64,000 nt of DNA, from positions 62,001-126,000 of the forward strand of contig CAIUQR010000032.1 in NCBI GenBank assembly GCA_903901335.1, written 5' to 3'. The translations under genes were made by a program, and so were the position numbers. Under the pieces are notes generated by a model. It saw only the letters and a program-made list of their open reading frames with translations. It was not told where the DNA came from and did not search any database. Numbering within the stretch: position 1 is the stretch's first letter; each line of letters starts with the position of its first letter. Source of the stretch: an uncultured delta proteobacterium. Lineage in GTDB: Bacteria; Desulfobacterota; Desulfobulbia; Desulfobulbales; Desulfocapsaceae. Of the stretch, positions 1 to 8,035 are shown in pieces.

Positions 1-141
1 AAAGTCAACAACAAAGAAATGCCGGGAAGGCGACTATTTAGAGAGGGTTTAACGATTATCTGGAAAAATCAGAGAGGAAAAGGTATTCTCCCACGTGTTT
101 TTCCACTATTTTCTATCAAAAATCTGGGGCACAACAATTGA
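1..141 (+). CDS. possible tail of an upstream gene (edge-truncated)
   Basis: Frame 1 is open from the window edge to a TGA at 139-141, about 46 codons. The stop overlaps the TTG start of murJ as TTGA, a common operon arrangement. The translated tail is basic and hydrophobic near its end and matches no family I recognise. An open stretch this short can easily arise by chance, so this is only a suggestion that murJ may be the second gene of an operon. Confidence 0.2.
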   Translation, partial: KVNNKEMPGRRLFREGLTIIWKNQRGKGILPRVFPLFSIKNLGHNN

Positions 142-1727
142 AAACTTCGTCACAGGACAGCGGGAAAATCGCCAGATCGGCAGGAACCGTTGGCATCGCG
201 GTGATGAGCAGCCGCATTCTCGGGCTTGTCCGCGAGCAGGTATTTGCCGGTATGTTCGGGGCAGGGACGGCTTATGACGCCTTTGTTGTCGCCTTCCGGA
301 TTCCCAACCTCTTAAGAGATCTCTTTGCCGAAGGTGCGCTTTCCGCAGCGTTTGTGACGGTATTTTCCGACTATGACACCAACAGGACGGAACATCAGAC
401 CTGGCAGCTGGCCTCCAATGTCCTGGTTTTTTTTACAATTGCCCTCAGTATCATTACCATCCTGGGGATTGTGATGGCAGGTCCCATAGTATCCCTTTTT
501 GCCCCGAATTTTGCAGAGATCCCCGGAAAAGTGTATCTGACGACGAAGTTGACAATGATCATGATGCCGTTTTTAGTCTTTATTTCGCTGGCGGCGGTCA
601 TTATGGGGATACTGAACACCAAAGGCCGTTTTTTCGTGCCGGCTATGGCATCAACCTTTTTCAACCTGGGCTCAATCATCGGCGGTGTCGGTCTGGCCTA
701 CCTTCTTCCCCGGTTCGGTCAACCACCCATTGTGGGTATGGCCATTGGCACCCTGGTCGGCGGAATACTCCAGCTGGGGATGCAGCTGCCTGCACTCTTC
801 AAGACAGGTTTTACCTTCCGTTTTCATCTGAATCTTGCCGATCCCGGGCTCAAGCGGATATTACGACTGATGATCCCGGCCACCATCGGTCTATCGGCAA
901 CCCAGATCAACCTCTTCATCAACACGAATTTCGCCTCATCCTGCGCAGAAGGTTCAGTCTCCTGGCTCCAGTATGCGTTCAGGCTTGTGCAGCTGCCGAT
1001 AGGGGTATTCGGTGTCGCATTTTCGATCGCCGCCATGCCGGTGCTTGCCCGGCATGCCGCCAGAAAGGATATTCAGGGGATGCGGGAGACGCTGGTGTCA
1101 TCCTTAACCATGGTGTTCTGCCTGACCATACCGGCGACAGCAGGACTGATCCTTCTGGCCGAACCGATCATCCGGCTGATCTTTGAACGGGGCGCCTTCA
1201 CGAGTATCGATACAACGGCAACCGCCCAGGCCCTTTCTTTATATGCCGTCGGCCTGTTCGCCTATTCGGCCAACAAGATCCTGGTTCCGGTCTTTTATGC
1301 CCTGGACGATACACGATATCCCGTCATTGCCAGTTTTATAGCTGTGATAGTCAATATTCTGATTATCTCTGCAACCATCAGTTCTTTCCAGCATAAGGCT
1401 ATCGCTTTGTCGATGTCCTGCACCATGCTCTTGAATTTTCTGATCCTGAGTGTGATTTTATTTAAAAAGATGAAAGGCTATTCTATCGCCTATCTGCTGA
1501 AAGGGGTGTTCAAGATTTGTACAGCGACAACGTGCATGTCTCTGTTGATCGTGGCAGCACGCACGGTCTTTGCCTCCTGGTTTATCGGCACCCTCCTGCA
1601 GAAAGCCTCTGCCATGCTCTTTCTGATTACCAGTGCCGCCCTCCTCTATGGCATTTCTCTGTATTTCCTGCGGTTGCCGGAACTGACGGAGATCATCGCT
1701 AAGTTGAAAGTAAAATTTATCCGTTGA
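138..1727 (+). CDS. murJ: MurJ/MviN lipid II flippase
   Basis: This is an integral inner-membrane flippase of the MOP superfamily that moves lipid II to the periplasmic face for peptidoglycan synthesis. The 529-residue protein has about 14 hydrophobic segments and the family signature near the N-terminus: RSAGTVG, SSRILGLVREQ, then NLLRDLFAEGALSAAFV with its conserved arginine and acidic residues. Length is normal for the family. The start is a TTG at 138; no in-frame ATG gives a complete first helix, and a G-rich GGGG at 125-128 could serve as a weak ribosome site. The convergent dus gene ends 34 bases downstream. Function is confident from sequence; the non-ATG start is inferred. Confidence 0.95.
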   Translation: MKTSSQDSGKIARSAGTVGIAVMSSRILGLVREQVFAGMFGAGTAYDAFVVAFRIPNLLRDLFAEGALSAAFVTVFSDYDTNRTEHQTWQLASNVLVFFTIALSIITILGIVMAGPIVSLFAPNFAEIPGKVYLTTKLTMIMMPFLVFISLAAVIMGILNTKGRFFVPAMASTFFNLGSIIGGVGLAYLLPRFGQPPIVGMAIGTLVGGILQLGMQLPALFKTGFTFRFHLNLADPGLKRILRLMIPATIGLSATQINLFINTNFASSCAEGSVSWLQYAFRLVQLPIGVFGVAFSIAAMPVLARHAARKDIQGMRETLVSSLTMVFCLTIPATAGLILLAEPIIRLIFERGAFTSIDTTATAQALSLYAVGLFAYSANKILVPVFYALDDTRYPVIASFIAVIVNILIISATISSFQHKAIALSMSCTMLLNFLILSVILFKKMKGYSIAYLLKGVFKICTATTCMSLLIVAARTVFASWFIGTLLQKASAMLFLITSAALLYGISLYFLRLPELTEIIAKLKVKFIR

Positions 1728-1761
1728 AGGTCGTTTTTCTGCCCTTCGCAATGTAGAGTCT

Positions 1762-2769
1762 TCAGCATACACATCTTGCAAAAAAATCATTGGCCCTTTC
1801 GGCAGCCTGCTCCATCGAACTGCTCGTCTGCACCGCGGTGGCCAGATGGTGTCCGAATGTATAGGTCCCGGCATAATAATGGGTGAATTGCTTCAGTCTG
1901 CCAAGTTGCCGTTCCGTTGAAAAACGCTCCATAAGCAGCTCGATAAATCTGAAGTATATCTGTTCCCTTGAAAGCCGTGGTTGTTCCGGTTGGCAGCCAT
2001 AGATTTCACGGCCGATATCGGCAAAAAGCCATGGCCGTAAGGCCGCCCCCCGGCCTAACATCAGACCATCGGCACCGGATATCCTCAGGCATTCTCTGGC
2101 GTCGTTTACAGAAAAGATTCCACCATTTGCAAGGACTGGAATTTTAACCATATCCTTTATTTTTCCTATCCATTCCCAATGAGGTTTCCGGCAAAATTTT
2201 TCGCCATGCAACCGACCGTGAACGGTTAGAAGATCAATTCCTTCCCCGGTGAGCGTCCGGCAAAGATCGGCAAGAGCAACCTGATCAAGCTGGTCCCCGA
2301 GCCTGATTTTAACACTTAAAGGCAAGGTGGTGGTCATCCGCAGTCTGGCGAGCAAAGATCGCAGTCGCACGAGATCCTTGACCAGATAACAACCGGCACC
2401 CTGCCTGCGCAACTGCGGGGCCGGACAACCAAGATTGAGATCAATACCCTGCGCATCGAATTGATGCAGTCGTTGCACGGCTGGTTCAATATCCTCAATA
2501 TCGGTCAGGAAAAGTTGATAAAAAAGAGGTTTTTCACCAGCAGTTCTCATCAGAAGAGGAGAGTGTTTTTCATTTTCATCGGGAAGACTTCTGGCTGCCA
2601 GCATCTCGGTAAATAAAAGGCCGACACAGCCCTGTTCCTGAACAAGAGAGCGCATTGCAGAATGTGACAAACCAACCATGGGCGCCAAGGCAAGCGGTGG
2701 GGAAATTTCAAGATTCTGAAGAATAACTTTATCTTTGACACCTTGCGTACTTAAAGCCATCTCCATCAT
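1762..2769 (-). CDS. tRNA-dihydrouridine synthase
   Basis: This is a flavin-dependent enzyme that reduces uridines in the tRNA D-loop. The protein of about 335 residues shows the Dus TIM-barrel pattern: LALAPMVGLSH near the N-terminus (FMN site), NLGCPAPQLRRQGAG with the catalytic cysteine, VKIRLG, HGR and PVLANGGI followed by a GADGLMLGRGA phosphate-binding loop. Its ATG at 2769 overlaps the TGA of the upstream HEAT/PilZ gene as TGATG, suggesting translational coupling. An extra TTG and two further ATG codons lie within nine bases, so the exact start may shift slightly. The A/B/C subgroup cannot be decided by eye. Confidence 0.92.
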   Translation of the reverse strand: MMEMALSTQGVKDKVILQNLEISPPLALAPMVGLSHSAMRSLVQEQGCVGLLFTEMLAARSLPDENEKHSPLLMRTAGEKPLFYQLFLTDIEDIEPAVQRLHQFDAQGIDLNLGCPAPQLRRQGAGCYLVKDLVRLRSLLARLRMTTTLPLSVKIRLGDQLDQVALADLCRTLTGEGIDLLTVHGRLHGEKFCRKPHWEWIGKIKDMVKIPVLANGGIFSVNDARECLRISGADGLMLGRGAALRPWLFADIGREIYGCQPEQPRLSREQIYFRFIELLMERFSTERQLGRLKQFTHYYAGTYTFGHHLATAVQTSSSMEQAAERANDFFARCVC

Positions 2770-5123
2770 CAATATATAACTTTTTTAAGACGCATCATGT
2801 CTGTCTGGCTCATCAATGTATAGAATTTCACGTGCACGGAACAATCCCGATCAATAATCTGTGGTAATTTAACCCCGACAATTATTCCAAAACGCTTGAG
2901 AGTATCCCCGGATTTGAGATGGATTTCAGAAATAATCTGTCTTCCGAGAAGTAATTTCGCATTGTCGTTATTCTCTATTCCAAGAGAAAAGGCAAGCCCT
3001 CCTCTGGAAATATCAATCACTTCTCCTTGAACCGCATGCTGCTGTTCCTTGCCCCCGTAAGGATCAAGCAATTTGCTGTCGATAACTACCGAAAGGGGGT
3101 ATCTTGCATATTCTCGCCTGTCACTTCCCGTCATCTGTAAGAGCCTGGGAACGAGATCATACTGCAGACAAAATTCATGGAGTTTTGTCTCAAGCCCCGG
3201 AAACTTATCCTTTAAGGCTATAAAACGATCCCGCTCAAGCACATGGATCTGTGCCGTATTCTGAGAAACAAGAGAAACCGTCCAGACAGAAGCAGAAAAA
3301 AACTGTGCGACGCCTATTATTTCTCCAGGCTGTAAACGCTTCAAAAAAGTTTCCTTATTGCCGCATATGCAGGATAAACGGATTAGACCGGAGTTGACAA
3401 AGAAAAGACTCGGGTCTGTTTCTCCACTTTTCACTATCGTTTCTTCCGGATTATAGGTCTCACGTTTCATGGCATAGTGCAGTGCATTGAACTCTTCCGT
3501 GGTCATCTTTTCATAAAGCGTACTCCAGATCTCGATATGATGACCGGTGATGGTGGAACTCTTCTCCTCTTCTATTATCTCTCCGACCTCCAGGACCTGA
3601 GATAAAGCCATCGGATTTATCTCCAGCATCTTATCCCGTAATAATTCAGCTACCTTGAAATCCCTGTCTTTTGCCGCTCTAATTGCCTCTGAAGATAACA
3701 TTTCAGTTGCTTTCCCTATGTTGCCGTTTCCGACAACCTTTTGTACCTCTTCTATTAAATCGCGAATTTGCTTCTTTGCATTATGTTGCAGGGCCGGATC
3801 GGAATCGAAAGATAAATCATCGAATTCATCTATCTCACCTTTTGCATCGTGCCGCACCTTCGGCTCGACGACTGATAAAACCTCCTCTGCAATTATCAAT
3901 ATTTTGTCTGTATCTGTTCGGATTCCTTTTCGTTCCTCCACTAACAGTTTCAGATTTTTTACGGTTCTTTGGCATGGAAAGGCCTTCAGGGCGAGACAAA
4001 GTCTTTCCAGGAGTTCTTCTGCGGAAGACTTTGAAAATGATCCGCGTTTTTCAAAAAGATCAAGAAGTGCAGAAGCCACGTCGTTGCCCTCGGATCGGCC
4101 AAGCTTCATGACGAGCCGGATCTTCAATTCATCATGGACCTTAGAGAGAGCAATCAGCAGCCTTTCCTGCATCTCCTTGCCTCCGAACATCCGAATACAG
4201 ATAATCACCTGCTGCTGTACTCGAATATCAGGATACTGGAGATATGGCGCAATCAAATTAAAAAATGAGGTATCTCCAATTTCTGAAATCATAAAGACGA
4301 TATTGCGTATAACATACCACGGGGGGTTCTTTTTCAGGCACTCCACAAAAACGGAAATTGCAACTTCCCCGATTTCCGGAATGAGATGCATGAGATGAAA
4401 ACGTTCTTCCTTGTTTTCAGAGTGCATCAGCCTGTTGAGAAGAAAAATGACAGATCTCCTCCCCAGATTCTTTAAAAGATTTCCGGCAATCTTATAGTTA
4501 TTGTCCGACAGATCGAGATAGATGAGGGTGAGACTTCCGAGGACGTCTTTTTTTGCCAGACTATCAAGAGTCTTAGCAACCATACCTTTAATGGTGTTGC
4601 TCTTTCCTAAAACACCGCTCTGGATTTTATTCAACAGAACGAGTAATTCCTCTGCCTCGTTCCAGAAATTATTCCCAAGGAATTTCAGTCCGATTTTCTG
4701 AATTTGCTGACAAATAACGCCAAATCCTGACAAATATTCTATCTCTTCTTCCAACCATTTTTTAAGTATACCGGCTATTTTCCGAATAAAATCATAATTG
4801 TTATTTTCAAGAGCATGTTCTGAAAAAAAAGAAAGCACTGCTAGCGCCCGTTCTCTCACATTCCGGTCTTCACTGCAGCAGCCGATACCGATACTGTCCA
4901 ACAAAGCCATTGCCGATTCATGATCCTTGTAAAAATCTGTATGGCAAAGGTATCGGGACAGTTTTTCAACAAATTCATCATTGGAGAGTATTGTGAAGTT
5001 ATGTTCCGCCAACTCCCCTATCCCCTTCAAGAGACGTGCGTGAGCTCGCTCTCTTTCTGCACGATCAAGCTTTCGGGCCGTCTCAAATCTTGCCAGAACC
5101 TGTTTTTCTTTATCAATTTCCAT
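2769..5123 (-). CDS. HEAT-repeat, cNMP-fold and PilZ domain protein
   Basis: This 784-residue cytoplasmic protein probably links c-di-GMP binding to a protein-interaction scaffold. Residues 1-420 are helical and HEAT-like (for example LIPEIGEVAISVF and MISEIGDTSFFNLIAPYL). Residues about 545-640 form a cyclic-nucleotide-binding fold, but its phosphate cassette keeps only GE and lacks the arginine and R-x-A pattern, so cAMP binding is doubtful. The last 115 residues are a PilZ domain with RREYAR and DISRGG, both motifs needed for c-di-GMP. A coiled-coil-like acidic stretch separates the parts. It sits upstream of and overlaps dus. The specific function is unknown; the domain calls are good. 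Confidence 0.85.
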   Translation of the reverse strand: MEIDKEKQVLARFETARKLDRAERERAHARLLKGIGELAEHNFTILSNDEFVEKLSRYLCHTDFYKDHESAMALLDSIGIGCCSEDRNVRERALAVLSFFSEHALENNNYDFIRKIAGILKKWLEEEIEYLSGFGVICQQIQKIGLKFLGNNFWNEAEELLVLLNKIQSGVLGKSNTIKGMVAKTLDSLAKKDVLGSLTLIYLDLSDNNYKIAGNLLKNLGRRSVIFLLNRLMHSENKEERFHLMHLIPEIGEVAISVFVECLKKNPPWYVIRNIVFMISEIGDTSFFNLIAPYLQYPDIRVQQQVIICIRMFGGKEMQERLLIALSKVHDELKIRLVMKLGRSEGNDVASALLDLFEKRGSFSKSSAEELLERLCLALKAFPCQRTVKNLKLLVEERKGIRTDTDKILIIAEEVLSVVEPKVRHDAKGEIDEFDDLSFDSDPALQHNAKKQIRDLIEEVQKVVGNGNIGKATEMLSSEAIRAAKDRDFKVAELLRDKMLEINPMALSQVLEVGEIIEEEKSSTITGHHIEIWSTLYEKMTTEEFNALHYAMKRETYNPEETIVKSGETDPSLFFVNSGLIRLSCICGNKETFLKRLQPGEIIGVAQFFSASVWTVSLVSQNTAQIHVLERDRFIALKDKFPGLETKLHEFCLQYDLVPRLLQMTGSDRREYARYPLSVVIDSKLLDPYGGKEQQHAVQGEVIDISRGGLAFSLGIENNDNAKLLLGRQIISEIHLKSGDTLKRFGIIVGVKLPQIIDRDCSVHVKFYTLMSQTDMMRLKKVIY

Positions 5124-5166
5124 AGATAGGGGACAACACGAACAGGATTAACGTGTCAATATTTCA

Positions 5167-5205
5167 AAAACTGCTGTCAAATGTAGAATGTAGAACAGCA
5201 GTTTT
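5167..5205 (-). terminator. stem-loop terminator after the lipoprotein gene
   Basis: AAAACTGCTGT at 5167-5177 pairs with ACAGCAGTTTT at 5195-5205, an 11-bp perfect stem with a 17-base loop. On the minus strand it is followed by a short T run, as expected for a rho-independent terminator of the lipoprotein gene that ends at 5242. Confidence 0.6.
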
Positions 5206-5241
5206 GTTAAAATAAGCTCTACATAACTCTCAGCCGGAAAA

Positions 5242-5862
5242 TTATTTCATCTGGTCATCGTAAGGATTGTTGCCTTTGGATTTCACCGGCTCAGAATACG
5301 GGTTTACACCTTTGGATTTCGCAGGCTCGTTATACGAGTTCATGCCTCTGGATTTCGTAGGCTCATCATACGAGCTGCCTTTGGCGGCTATTTTATCTAC
5401 TGTAACATAAAGTGTTATATAGGATAAGCCATACGAACCGCCAAACCCTTCACTGATGATAGCCATACACGTCTTATTGGGTTTGGTAAAGGCGAGGAGC
5501 ATGTTTCGATACGAGGCCTCCCCGACATGTCTCCACTGGTGTTTCTTCATAGAGGCAATCATAAAATCCTTCAGCGAGTTCGTCTCGACCCTGCCGCTAT
5601 ATTTCAGAATTCCTCCGGAGAAGGAGTCTGTGTTTATGGCCATGCTCCCCCGGCCGTCCCACTTCATATCTGAGGGAAGCTCTATATCCGGATACGAACC
5701 AACACTGGTGGAAGGCATCGGTATTTCGTCTTGTGAGTCAGTATTAGAGTCGGTGTTAGTGTTCATGTTATAGTTCTTTTCTGCGCAACCAGTGAACAAC
5801 AACAATGTGCATAGAACAAGGAAACAACAACATACTCGACAGTTATCTGTTATTTTACTCAT
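5242..5862 (-). CDS. lipoprotein with C-terminal 12-residue repeats
   Basis: The N-terminus has a hydrophobic signal segment ending in a lipobox (LLLFTGC), so the mature protein is probably lipid-anchored in the envelope. The central 110 residues (PSDMKWDGRGSM, ILKYSGRV, MIASMKKHQW) resemble small deltaproteobacterial lipoproteins of unknown function that carry a PSDMKW-type motif. The last 45 residues are repeats of the form S/P-Y-x-E-P-x-K-S-K/R-G-x-N encoded by a 36-base tandem repeat. It appears monocistronic, with a terminator-like hairpin downstream and about 270 bases of upstream DNA without a recognised gene. No function can be assigned. Confidence 0.75.
   Translation of the reverse strand: MSKITDNCRVCCCFLVLCTLLLFTGCAEKNYNMNTNTDSNTDSQDEIPMPSTSVGSYPDIELPSDMKWDGRGSMAINTDSFSGGILKYSGRVETNSLKDFMIASMKKHQWRHVGEASYRNMLLAFTKPNKTCMAIISEGFGGSYGLSYITLYVTVDKIAAKGSSYDEPTKSRGMNSYNEPAKSKGVNPYSEPVKSKGNNPYDDQMK
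5273..5380 (-). repeat. 36-bp tandem repeat inside the lipoprotein gene
   Basis: CCTTTGGATTTC or CCTCTGGATTTC recurs at 5273, 5309 and 5345, an exact 36-base period of about three units. It encodes a 12-residue periodic tail. The period keeps the reading frame, so copy-number change would lengthen or shorten the protein without a frameshift. Confidence 0.85.
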
Positions 5863-6128
5863 GTTTTACCCTCCGAATTTTAATTATGAAATCACTGATA
5901 TCTATTAACATGATCTCTACTCGTTGGCAGGATCGCACAAAATTTTCATATCAAAATACACTGTAAGGAACGACACCTGTTATTCCTGGATCATCTACGG
6001 GGTGGACCGATGGTAGGCAGGCTCTTTACTCATATATTCACTGTCAACCATCGGTGCAAATAAAAAACCATCAATTCAACCTAACTAAAACAAAAGGTCT
6101 GATTTGGCTATGTTGTACCTGTCACCTC

Positions 6129-7577
6129 TTAAATCCCGCCGATGCACATATATTTTATTTCAAGATATTCGTCCATGCCGTATTTCGATCCTTCCCGCCC
6201 AATACCAGACATTTTCACACCACCAAACGGGGCTGCCTCCGATGATAAACGCGCTGTGTTGACACCAACCATTCCATATTCAAGCGCTTCCGTAACCCGC
6301 CAAGCTCGCCCGACATCCCTGCTGTAGAAATAAGCAGCCAAGCCATATTCGGAATCATTTGCCATTGTAATCGCTTCCGTCTCGGTTATAAATTGAGAAA
6401 TCGGGGCAATTGGTCCAAAGGTCTCTTCTCTTAAAATTTTCATTTCCGATGTCACGTCAAGAAGTACCGTGGGTTCAAAAAAGAGCCCCTTGCCCGGAAT
6501 CCTTTTTCCGCCTGTCGCTATTCTGGCTCCTTTTTGTATGGCGTCCTGAATCTGGTCTTCGAGTTTTTCTATTGCATCAATATCGATCAGAGGCCCTTGA
6601 TTATTATCGGCAATAAGCCCTGAGCCTACAAAAAGCTGGCCTTCAACGGCCTTGACAAATTTCTCCACAAACTCTGCATACGCACTTTCATGGATGATGA
6701 ACCGATTCGCACACACGCATGTCTGACCGGAATTTCTGAATTTCGATTCTACTGCATCTGCGACTGCCACATCAATAACAGCATCTTCAAAAACGATGAA
6801 CGGTGCATGTCCGCCAAGCTCAAGAGAGATTCTTTTTAAGGTATCCGAACAATTACGCATCAGTAATCTCCCCACCGAGGTCGAACCGGAGAAGCTCACC
6901 TTGCGCACATCGGAACTTTCGGTCAATGCAGAACCGATTTCTTCTGCCGGACCCGTTATCACATTAAAGACTCCCGGTGGAACGCCGGCCCGGTCCGCCA
7001 GTTCAGCAAGTGCAAGTGCGGAAAATGGTGTAAGCTCGGACGGCTTGACAATGACGGTGCATCCGGCAGCAAGGGCCGGAGCAGTTTTTCTTGCAATCAT
7101 TGCTGAAGGAAAATTCCATGGGGTGATGGCCGCACACACCCCCACCGGCTCTTTCAGGACGACAATACGTTTCCCCTCCTGTGACATCGGAATGGTATCG
7201 CCATACACCCGTTTCGCTTCCTCGGCAAACCACTCTATATATGCTGCCGCGGAGAGGACCTCTGCAAGAGCTTCTGCAAGAGGTTTACCCTGTTCGCAGG
7301 TCATGATATAGGCGAGATCGTTTTTGTTATCACAAATAGCTGCAAACCAGCGTTTGAGGATCTGAGATCTTTTCTGGGCAGTCATCCTGCTCCAGGACGG
7401 AAAAGCATCTTTGGCACTCTTGATCGCCTGTCGGGTTTCCCCTCCGCCCAGAGAAGGAATAAAACCCACCACCGTATCGTCAGCAGGGTTGGTTACAGGA
7501 ATTGTTTTCTGTCCGGACAACCATTTTCCACCAATATAGCATTCCTGCCGAAACAATGCAGGATCACATAACTTCAC
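6129..7577 (-). CDS. gabD: NAD(P)-dependent succinate-semialdehyde dehydrogenase
   Basis: This 482-residue aldehyde dehydrogenase would oxidise succinate semialdehyde to succinate. The order of motifs is typical: GGKWLSG near the start, TPWNFPSAMIARKTAPALAA, the coenzyme loop with FSGSTSVGR, the general base in LELGGHAPFIVF, the catalytic cysteine in NSGQTCVCANR and EETFGPIAPI. The end (GGVKMSGIGREGSKYGMDEYLEIKY) matches the GabD/SSADH subgroup. The start is a GTG, preceded by AGAGGT at a suitable distance. No GABA transaminase is adjacent. Another short-chain semialdehyde substrate remains possible. Confidence 0.9.
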   Translation of the reverse strand: MKLCDPALFRQECYIGGKWLSGQKTIPVTNPADDTVVGFIPSLGGGETRQAIKSAKDAFPSWSRMTAQKRSQILKRWFAAICDNKNDLAYIMTCEQGKPLAEALAEVLSAAAYIEWFAEEAKRVYGDTIPMSQEGKRIVVLKEPVGVCAAITPWNFPSAMIARKTAPALAAGCTVIVKPSELTPFSALALAELADRAGVPPGVFNVITGPAEEIGSALTESSDVRKVSFSGSTSVGRLLMRNCSDTLKRISLELGGHAPFIVFEDAVIDVAVADAVESKFRNSGQTCVCANRFIIHESAYAEFVEKFVKAVEGQLFVGSGLIADNNQGPLIDIDAIEKLEDQIQDAIQKGARIATGGKRIPGKGLFFEPTVLLDVTSEMKILREETFGPIAPISQFITETEAITMANDSEYGLAAYFYSRDVGRAWRVTEALEYGMVGVNTARLSSEAAPFGGVKMSGIGREGSKYGMDEYLEIKYMCIGGI

Positions 7578-7736
7578 TTTAGGTACCTCTTATTGAGTTA
7601 AATCCATTTCGATAGACACCTGCATTTTTTTCATGTACATGAAAGGTTATTCAAATTGCGGCATCATGCGTTCTTTTTCAATATTCTATTTTTTCCTAAC
7701 GGTTATTATTGCCGTTATTTTACCTTCAGGCCGGAT

Positions 7737-7994
7737 ATGACTCCCCAAGAGCCCACTTTACCATCAATACTTCAATCGGAACAGAGAGTAATTAAAATTT
7801 CCAGCCCGCCTATCCGCCTTGGGCAATTTTTGAAACATACCGGTATTGTTCAGAATGGGTTGGAAGCAAAAATTATAATTCAGAACGGCGAAGTATTAGT
7901 CAACGGACAACTGGAATTACGACGTGGAAGGCAGCTCTGCCACGGGGATCGGATCAGTACGGGACGTTTATTGTATATAGTTGAATGTATATAA
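7737..7994 (+). CDS. small S4-domain RNA-binding protein
   Basis: Residues 25-85 form an S4-like RNA-binding domain: IRLGQFLKHTGIVQNGLEAKI, then IQNGEVLVNGQLELRRGRQL and a closing strand. This is the architecture of YbcJ-type proteins, thought to bind structured RNA. The ATG at 7737 begins close to the conserved domain. An in-frame TTG at 7656 has a better ribosome-site-like GAAAGG but would add 27 aromatic-rich residues unlike the family. It lies between a divergent dehydrogenase gene and a convergent cyclase gene. Confidence 0.75.
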   Translation: MTPQEPTLPSILQSEQRVIKISSPPIRLGQFLKHTGIVQNGLEAKIIIQNGEVLVNGQLELRRGRQLCHGDRISTGRLLYIVECI

Positions 7995-8035
7995 TAAAAA
8001 TCTATTCTAATCCTTGATTGGCGTACTCCTTAATT

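Noticed and set aside
3655-4398. 247-codon open frame on the plus strand
   Set aside because: It lies wholly antisense to the HEAT/PilZ gene, has serine-rich shadow composition and no ribosome site.
5273-5380. 36-base repeats as a CRISPR array
   Set aside because: The repeats are contiguous with no spacers, lie in frame inside a lipoprotein gene and encode a regular peptide.
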